64,000 nucleotides of DNA from JAAYCI01 sp964550985 (GTDB lineage Bacteria; Bacillota; Clostridia; Oscillospirales; Ruminococcaceae). Positions 59,361-64,000 of this stretch are shown here, in pieces. The first letter of the stretch is position 1; every line of letters starts with the position of its first letter. Location of the stretch: positions 1 to 64,000 of the forward strand of contig CAZKBM010000006.1 of assembly GCA_964550985.1 (NCBI GenBank). Reading direction: 5' to 3'. The position numbers were made by a program, and so were the translations under genes. Below the pieces are notes generated by a model, which had not been told where the DNA came from, searched no databases, and was given only the letters and a program-made list of their open reading frames with translations.

Positions 59361-61358
59361 TCAGGTTTTTCCCTTTTCGGCCCGGCTCTCCTCCTGCGCC
59401 CGCTCGGCCTGATACAGGGAGATCGCCTCAAAAATTTGGTTTTCAGCCTCTTCCAGGCTCACGTCATTCAGTTGGGCCCCGGCCATGGTCAAATGCCCGC
59501 CGCCGCCCAGTTTTTCCATAATCAACTGCACATTCACATCCCCCATGCTGCGGGCCGAAATGCGCACCGTGCCCTTTTGCATGATGGCCACCACGCTGGC
59601 CTCTACCCCTTCAATGCTCAGCAAATCGTTGGCGGCCTGGGGGGCCACCACCTCACACTCGAAGGGTATCTCATCGCTTACCACCACAGCGCAGCGGTCA
59701 TGCACGCGGGCGCCCGCAACAAGCTGGGTACGGTAGAGGTAGTCATCCATAGAAACGGCGAAAAGGCGTTTCACGTTGTCGGTTTGGGCGCCCATACGGC
59801 GCAGGTAGGCCGCCGCCTCAAAGGTGCGCACCCCCACATGCAGCGAAAAGGTGCGCGTGTCCAGCATAATACCCGAGAGCAGCGCTTCGGCCTCCAGCGG
59901 CTGGGGACGGTCCTCTTTCCCCTCGCCCACATACTGCAAAAGTTCGCTCACCAGTTCGCTGGCGCTGGAGGCATAGGGTTCGTGATAAAACACGGCAGTA
60001 TCATCTATATGGCCGGGTATCAAGCGGTGGTGGTCAATGAGTACCACATCCTTGCAGGCGGCAAACACCTCTGCGCTTTCCAAAAGGTAACGCATGTGGG
60101 TGTCCACAATAATCAGCAGGGTGCCCTCTTTGGCCAGTTGCTGGGCCTCGGTAGGGGTAATCATCTCATCGGCATAGCCCGCCTCGCTCAGTTCCTTCAC
60201 CAGGTTGCCGGCCAGGTTCCGCCCGCGGTTTAACACAATATGCGCGGGTTTTTTGCAAATTTTGCAAAAGCGCAGCATCCCCACGGCGGCGCCCAGGCTG
60301 TCCATATCGGCATTTTTGTGCCCCATAATCAGCACCTGCTTTGCCGTTGCCACATGCCCTTTAATGGCCGCCGCCACAATGCGGCTTTTTACCTTGCTGC
60401 GTTTTTCCACACTGCGGGATACGCCGCCAAAAAACTCATACCCCTCGCCGCCGGCAACGGCGGCCTGGTCTCCCCCGCGGCCCAGCGCTATATCCAGCGC
60501 CTGCAGGGCCATCTCCTCACACTCTTTAAAGTCTTTTCCCTGCCGCCCTACCCCGATGGAAAGGGTGGAAAGCTGGCCCTCTTCATCTGCTTTGCGCACC
60601 TTATCCAAAATGTCAAAACGGTTTTTTATCATCTCGGCCAGATGGCGTTCTTCCACCACGGCCAGATAGCGGGAATCGCTTACACGGCGCAAAAAGCCCG
60701 AGGCCTTGGCGATATAGCGCTCCAGTTCCACATCAATGGCCGAGACGATGCGTGCCCGCTCGCTCTCCCGCATCTCTTTGAGAATTTCGTTATAGGTATC
60801 AATGAGGATATAGAGAACGGCCGGGCGGCTGGCCAGATACTCATCGGCGCGGTGTTTTAGCTGGGTATCTTCCACAAACAGCACAAAATGCAGGGGAGAT
60901 TCCCCTCCCACCAGGCTGCTGTAGGCAGAGTACCGCCGCTGGCCCAGTGTGATATCCTGCCCGCCGGGCTGCATGCAGGCCTCTCCGTCCAGCCCCGGCA
61001 CAATTTTGTTCATCGGCAGGGAAACCATATCCACCCCTCCGGCAATCTCGGCCCGGAATGCCTTGTTGTACCACAAAATCAGCTTATCGCTCATCACGGC
61101 CACGGGGATGGAAAGCCCCGCCATACCGCTGCCTTCGGCATCGGCAAGGCCGCGCTTGCCGTTTAACAGGCGGCGCAGCGCTTTGCGGAAACGGCCCAGG
61201 CTAAGGGCCACCAGCCCCATGGTTAACAAAGCGGCCAGGGCCACGGGCACCAGCAATATTGGCTTTAAATAGGCCACCACCAAAACCAGAGCTATACAGG
61301 CCACCAGCAGCACAAACATGGCCACATCGGCCGACCAAAAAAAACGCCTGTGCTTCAT
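59361..61358 (-). CDS. gdpP: Cyclic-di-AMP phosphodiesterase GdpP
   Basis: A membrane enzyme that cuts c-di-AMP to pApA and so affects wall and osmotic control. It has 665 residues from ATG 61358 (61370 is also possible). Two N-terminal helices, a PAS-like domain, a degenerate GGDEF domain, then DHH/DHHA1: MGHKNADMDSLG, VDTHMRYLLESAE, VLIDHHRLIPG and GGGGHLTMAG. The GGDEF signature itself is not seen, as in other GdpP proteins. Its place before rplI-dnaB is typical. Confidence 0.95.
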   Translation of the reverse strand: MKHRRFFWSADVAMFVLLVACIALVLVVAYLKPILLVPVALAALLTMGLVALSLGRFRKALRRLLNGKRGLADAEGSGMAGLSIPVAVMSDKLILWYNKAFRAEIAGGVDMVSLPMNKIVPGLDGEACMQPGGQDITLGQRRYSAYSSLVGGESPLHFVLFVEDTQLKHRADEYLASRPAVLYILIDTYNEILKEMRESERARIVSAIDVELERYIAKASGFLRRVSDSRYLAVVEERHLAEMIKNRFDILDKVRKADEEGQLSTLSIGVGRQGKDFKECEEMALQALDIALGRGGDQAAVAGGEGYEFFGGVSRSVEKRSKVKSRIVAAAIKGHVATAKQVLIMGHKNADMDSLGAAVGMLRFCKICKKPAHIVLNRGRNLAGNLVKELSEAGYADEMITPTEAQQLAKEGTLLIIVDTHMRYLLESAEVFAACKDVVLIDHHRLIPGHIDDTAVFYHEPYASSASELVSELLQYVGEGKEDRPQPLEAEALLSGIMLDTRTFSLHVGVRTFEAAAYLRRMGAQTDNVKRLFAVSMDDYLYRTQLVAGARVHDRCAVVVSDEIPFECEVVAPQAANDLLSIEGVEASVVAIMQKGTVRISARSMGDVNVQLIMEKLGGGGHLTMAGAQLNDVSLEEAENQIFEAISLYQAERAQEESRAEKGKT

Positions 61359-61478
61359 CTTAGCCCCCATTTCCCCTGTGGTGGTTGCCCCTGCTTGCCA
61401 TACAAGTATCTAAAACAAACACGCCTTGGCAATGCCATGAGCATTCAAACAGCATTTTACGCGTTTTGCCCCGGCAAA

Positions 61479-63320
61479 TTACACTTCCAGTATCACCGGC
61501 AATATCATGGGGCTGCGCTTTGTACGCCGGTATAAAAGGCTAGAGGCCGTCTCCCGTATCCGGGTTTTCAGGCTGCCCACATCCCGGTAGGGTTCTTTTT
61601 CACTTTTACGCAAAATTTCCTCAACGGCCTTGCGGGTTTCCTCCAAAAGCTGCTCGCTATCCCGCACATACACAAACCCGCGCGAGAACAGTTCGGGCGG
61701 GGCGGCCAGCCGCCCGGTCTTCTTCTCAATGGAGGCGGCCAGCACCACAATGCCGTCTTGAGAGAGCAGGCGCCTGTCGCGCAGTACCACACTGCCCACA
61801 TCGCCCACACCCAGGCCGTCCACCATCACGGCCCCGGCCTGGATGGGCTCCCCTTCACGGATGCCGTCTTTGGAGATAATGATGGTGTCGCCGGTGTCGG
61901 CCACAAAAATATTCTGTTTGGGAATGCCCGTAGCTTCGGCCGTTTGGGCGTGGCGTTTCAGATGCTTATACTCGCCGTGTACAGGGATAAAGTAGCGCGG
62001 CTTTACAAGGCTAAGCACCAGTTTTTGTTCCTCCTGGCAGGCATGGCCCGAGGCATGTACGTCGTACATGCGCTCGTAAATCACCTCAGCGCCCAAATGC
62101 AGCAGGCCGTTCACGGTTTTGGTCACCATTTTTTCGTTGCCAGGTATGGGCGTAGCCGAAATAATGATGAAATCCCCCTGGCCCACATGCACGTTGCGGT
62201 GGCTTCCACTGGCCATGCGCGAAAGGGCGGAGAGAGGCTCGCCCTGGCTGCCCGTAGTGATAAGCACCACCGATTCCGGCGGGCAACTGTTGATTTTGTC
62301 GATATCCAAAAAGACATCATCGGGGGCTTTGATATAGCCCAGTTCCCGGGCCATCTCGGTATTTTTTACCATGCTGCGGCCCGATATGGCCACCTTGCGC
62401 CCAAAACGTACAGCCAGCTCAATAATATGCTGGATGCGGTAGATATTGGAGGCGAAGGTGGCAATGATGATGCGCTGTTTTATGGCCCTTGCAAAAAGCG
62501 CCTGTATTCCATCGTTTACCTTGCTCTCAGACATCGTCATACCCGGGCGCTCGGAGTTAGTGGAATCACTGAACAGGGCCAGCACCCCTTTTTTGCCGTA
62601 GGCGGCCAGGGTGGAAAGGTCAATCACCTGGCCGGAAAGGGGGGTGTAGTCAATTTTGAAGTCGCCGGTGTGAATCACCGTACCCGCCGGGGTTTCAATG
62701 GCGTAGGCCACGGCGTCTGGGATGCTGTGGTTTACGTTGATGGGGTCAAAAACAAACTTGCCCAGGGTGAACTTTTCCCCCGGCGTTATCAGGTGCAATT
62801 CGGCGCTGCTGCGCAGGCCATGTTCTTCCAGTTTGTTCTCAATCAGGCCTATGGTAAGGCGGGTTGCGTAAATGGGCAGGTTCATCTCCCGCAGCAGGTA
62901 AGGCAGCGCGCCAATATGGTCCTCGTGCCCGTGGGTAATCACAATCCCCAGCAGTTTATCGCGGTTTTTTTCCACAAAGGTGAAGTCCGGTATCACAAGG
63001 TCAATACCAAACATCTCACTATCTGGGAAAAGGGAGCCGCAGTCCAGTATGAACATCTCATCTTCACATTCAAAGATGTTCATGTTTTTGCCCACTTCGC
63101 CCAGGCCCCCTAAGGGGTACACACGCAGGGCGGTGGCGGGTTTGCGCGGGATACGGCGGCGGGGCTGCGCCCCTCCCTGCGGGGTGGGGCGGCGGCCGGG
63201 GCCGGGGCCTTGCGTCTGTTTGCCGCCCGCACGCGTGGCGGGGCGGGCTGGCGAAGCCGGGCGGCTGCGCTCGGGCCGTTTTTTGCCTGGCTCCTGGGCA
63301 TTATTCTGTTTTTGGTTCAA
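61479..63320 (-). CDS. rnjA: Ribonuclease J
   Basis: A dual endo- and 5'-to-3' exoribonuclease that acts in mRNA decay and rRNA processing. It has 613 residues. After an Arg/Pro/Gly-rich basic extension of about 60 residues comes the metallo-beta-lactamase/beta-CASP core: YPLGGLGEVGKNM, THGHEDHIGALPYLL (near 128), LFSDSTNSERPGMTMSE and PVHGEYKHLKRHA. The C-terminal domain is present. TTG start with GGAG 9 nt upstream. The long leader contains a terminator-like hairpin. Whether it is J1 or J2 cannot be told. Confidence 0.95.
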   Translation of the reverse strand: MNQKQNNAQEPGKKRPERSRPASPARPATRAGGKQTQGPGPGRRPTPQGGAQPRRRIPRKPATALRVYPLGGLGEVGKNMNIFECEDEMFILDCGSLFPDSEMFGIDLVIPDFTFVEKNRDKLLGIVITHGHEDHIGALPYLLREMNLPIYATRLTIGLIENKLEEHGLRSSAELHLITPGEKFTLGKFVFDPINVNHSIPDAVAYAIETPAGTVIHTGDFKIDYTPLSGQVIDLSTLAAYGKKGVLALFSDSTNSERPGMTMSESKVNDGIQALFARAIKQRIIIATFASNIYRIQHIIELAVRFGRKVAISGRSMVKNTEMARELGYIKAPDDVFLDIDKINSCPPESVVLITTGSQGEPLSALSRMASGSHRNVHVGQGDFIIISATPIPGNEKMVTKTVNGLLHLGAEVIYERMYDVHASGHACQEEQKLVLSLVKPRYFIPVHGEYKHLKRHAQTAEATGIPKQNIFVADTGDTIIISKDGIREGEPIQAGAVMVDGLGVGDVGSVVLRDRRLLSQDGIVVLAASIEKKTGRLAAPPELFSRGFVYVRDSEQLLEETRKAVEEILRKSEKEPYRDVGSLKTRIRETASSLLYRRTKRSPMILPVILEV

Positions 63321-63477
63321 TCATGTCACTCCATTTCAAAACAAATCCAAGCCCGCCCCATACTTAGGGGAGGCTTATTTTTTACCAAAGCGCATAAATA
63401 CCCCCTGTGCCGGGGCTTTACGCTATGCGCACAGCGGGCGCCGACGGCACCCAAAACACGCATTTTAAGAACTATGT

Positions 63478-63512
63478 AAAAAAGGCAACCCTTCCACTGC
63501 GGGGGGCTTGCC
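63478..63512 (-). terminator. Intrinsic terminator inside the RNase J leader
   Basis: On the minus strand GGCAAGCCC pairs with GGGTTGCC (one bulged G), followed by TTTTTT. It lies about 55 nt after the presumed transcript start and about 160 bp before the coding start, so it is either an attenuator or the end of a small RNA. Confidence 0.6.
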
Positions 63513-63572
63513 CTGTTTCCCACAAAACATTGGCCTGGTTCTTTAAGCCATACCGAAGCCATTATCATTCCT

Positions 63573-63601
63573 AGTGTACTCGCAGCAGGGAGGTTTGTCA
63601 A
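63573..63601 (-). promoter_or_regulatory. Promoter upstream of RNase J
   Basis: TTGACA (63596-63601) and TACACT (63573-63578) on the minus strand with 17-bp spacing. The start would be near 63566, giving a leader of about 245 nt. The rest of the 63321-63789 gap holds the terminator noted at 63478, a direct repeat of GAAAGGGCCCC near 63616 and 63632, and TATGAT boxes near 63722-63732 that could serve rnhA. Confidence 0.75.
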
Positions 63602-63789
63602 GCCAGTGCAGACGCTTGAAAGGGCCCCGGCTGAAAGGGCCCCTCAAACTCTCCCCTGCTCCTGTTTTTTGGGGCAAGGCCACCAGCCTGGCCGCACAAA
63701 GGCTTTCGGCGCAAACCAAAATATGATATGATAGTAAAATACAAAACCCCACTATTGAATAAGAAACCGGGTGCAAAAGGAGAGAGAAC

Positions 63790-64000
63790 ATCAAACAGGT
63801 AGAAATTTTTACCGATGGTGCCTGTAAAGGCAACCCCGGCCCAGGCGGCTGGGGGGCCATTTTGCGTTATAAAGGCGCAGAGCGGGAAATTTCCGGCGGG
63901 GAGGAGGCCACCACAAACAACCGCATGGAACTAACCGCACTGATAAAAGCCCTGGAGCTATTAAAAGAACCCTGCCACGTAAAGCTTACGAGTGATTCAA
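63790..64000 (+). CDS. rnhA: Ribonuclease HI (5' part; apparent ATC start)
   Basis: It cuts the RNA strand of RNA:DNA hybrids. The first 70 codons are in the window and the gene runs off the right edge. Catalytic residues seen: Asp 9 in IFTDGACKGNPGPGGWG, Glu 47 in NNRMELTAL and Asp 69 in LTSDS. In this frame no ATG, GTG or TTG lies between an upstream TAA (from about 63759) and the catalytic core. AAGGAG lies 7 nt before ATC 63790-63792, at the place of the usual initiator Met, so ATC is the probable start. Confidence 0.92.
   Translation, partial: MKQVEIFTDGACKGNPGPGGWGAILRYKGAEREISGGEEATTNNRMELTALIKALELLKEPCHVKLTSDS

Noticed and set aside
61758..63113. 451-codon open frame antisense to RNase J
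   Set aside because: Same shadow effect; the RNase J frame carries all conserved motifs.
1..64000. CRISPR arrays, tRNA or rRNA genes, prophage
   Set aside because: No regularly spaced repeats, tRNA-like folds, rRNA segments or phage structural genes were recognised; dedicated searches (tRNAscan-SE, Infernal) could not be run.

Overview
The window is a dense stretch of bacterial chromosome, rich in GC for a Firmicute. It looks like a Gram-positive anaerobe of the Bacillota, class Clostridia, most likely an Oscillospiraceae/Ruminococcaceae-type gut bacterium. The evidence is PolC-type DNA polymerase III, a valS T-box leader, RNase J, RNase R next to SecG, a class B sortase, an LtaS-like sulfatase, the DHH phosphodiesterase GdpP beside rplI-dnaB, DUF4364, and the TIGR03960/TIGR03936 radical-SAM pair. 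Most of the sequence is core housekeeping. The accessory part is roughly 10.2-19.4 kb. No rRNA, tRNA, CRISPR array, prophage or intact insertion sequence was seen.

Layout. 1-4.1 kb: a possible 3' end of a Pro/Gly-rich protein, then a strong promoter and T-box leader driving valS, followed by an unidentified gene. 4.1-10.1 kb (minus strand): a GT4 glycosyltransferase, a coupled radical-SAM pair and an LtaS-like membrane sulfatase. 10.2-19.4 kb (accessory): PduL-type phosphotransacylase between two 165-bp direct repeats, a family 4 uracil-DNA glycosylase, a GH25 lysozyme gene broken by an in-frame TGA at a conserved Trp position, an AraC regulator, a MITE, and a sugar ABC importer with an esterase and a deacetylase-like enzyme. 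19.4-31.2 kb (minus): the classic pyrH-frr-uppS-cdsA-dxr-(acyltransferase)-rseP-ispG-polC array. 31.3-39.5 kb (minus): alaS-HIT-phosphoribosyltransferase-comEC-holA and an RNase M5-like/HAD fusion. 39.6-42.4 kb: glycerate kinase, a ferritin-like/VIT1 transporter and DUF4364. 42.5-47.5 kb (minus): sugar-phosphate transferase, nucleotide-sugar dehydratase, rnr and secG. 47.7-48.5 kb: a lipoprotein-type sortase B. 48.6-53 kb: parC and parE. 53.2-63.3 kb (minus): RNase J, gdpP, rplI-dnaB-tilS-hpt-ftsH. 63.8 kb to the end: the start of rnhA, which appears to use an ATC start codon.

How the genes fit together: the pyrH-to-polC block joins nucleotide supply, translation recycling, isoprenoid precursors, undecaprenyl phosphate and phospholipid synthesis. 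The AraC/ABC/esterase/deacetylase block looks like a small glycan-use locus. Repeats shape the intergenic space: a 165-bp nested-hairpin repeat (three large copies and two fragments), a 24-nt palindrome (three copies), and one 158-bp MITE with CTAG flanks.

No wholly new system is obvious. The items most worth a second look are the toprim-HAD fusion with a substituted catalytic Asp, the nonsense codon in the GH25 gene, the ATC start of rnhA, the terminator inside the RNase J leader, and the repeats around pduL and inside coding ends. All calls come from reading the sequence; no database search was run.
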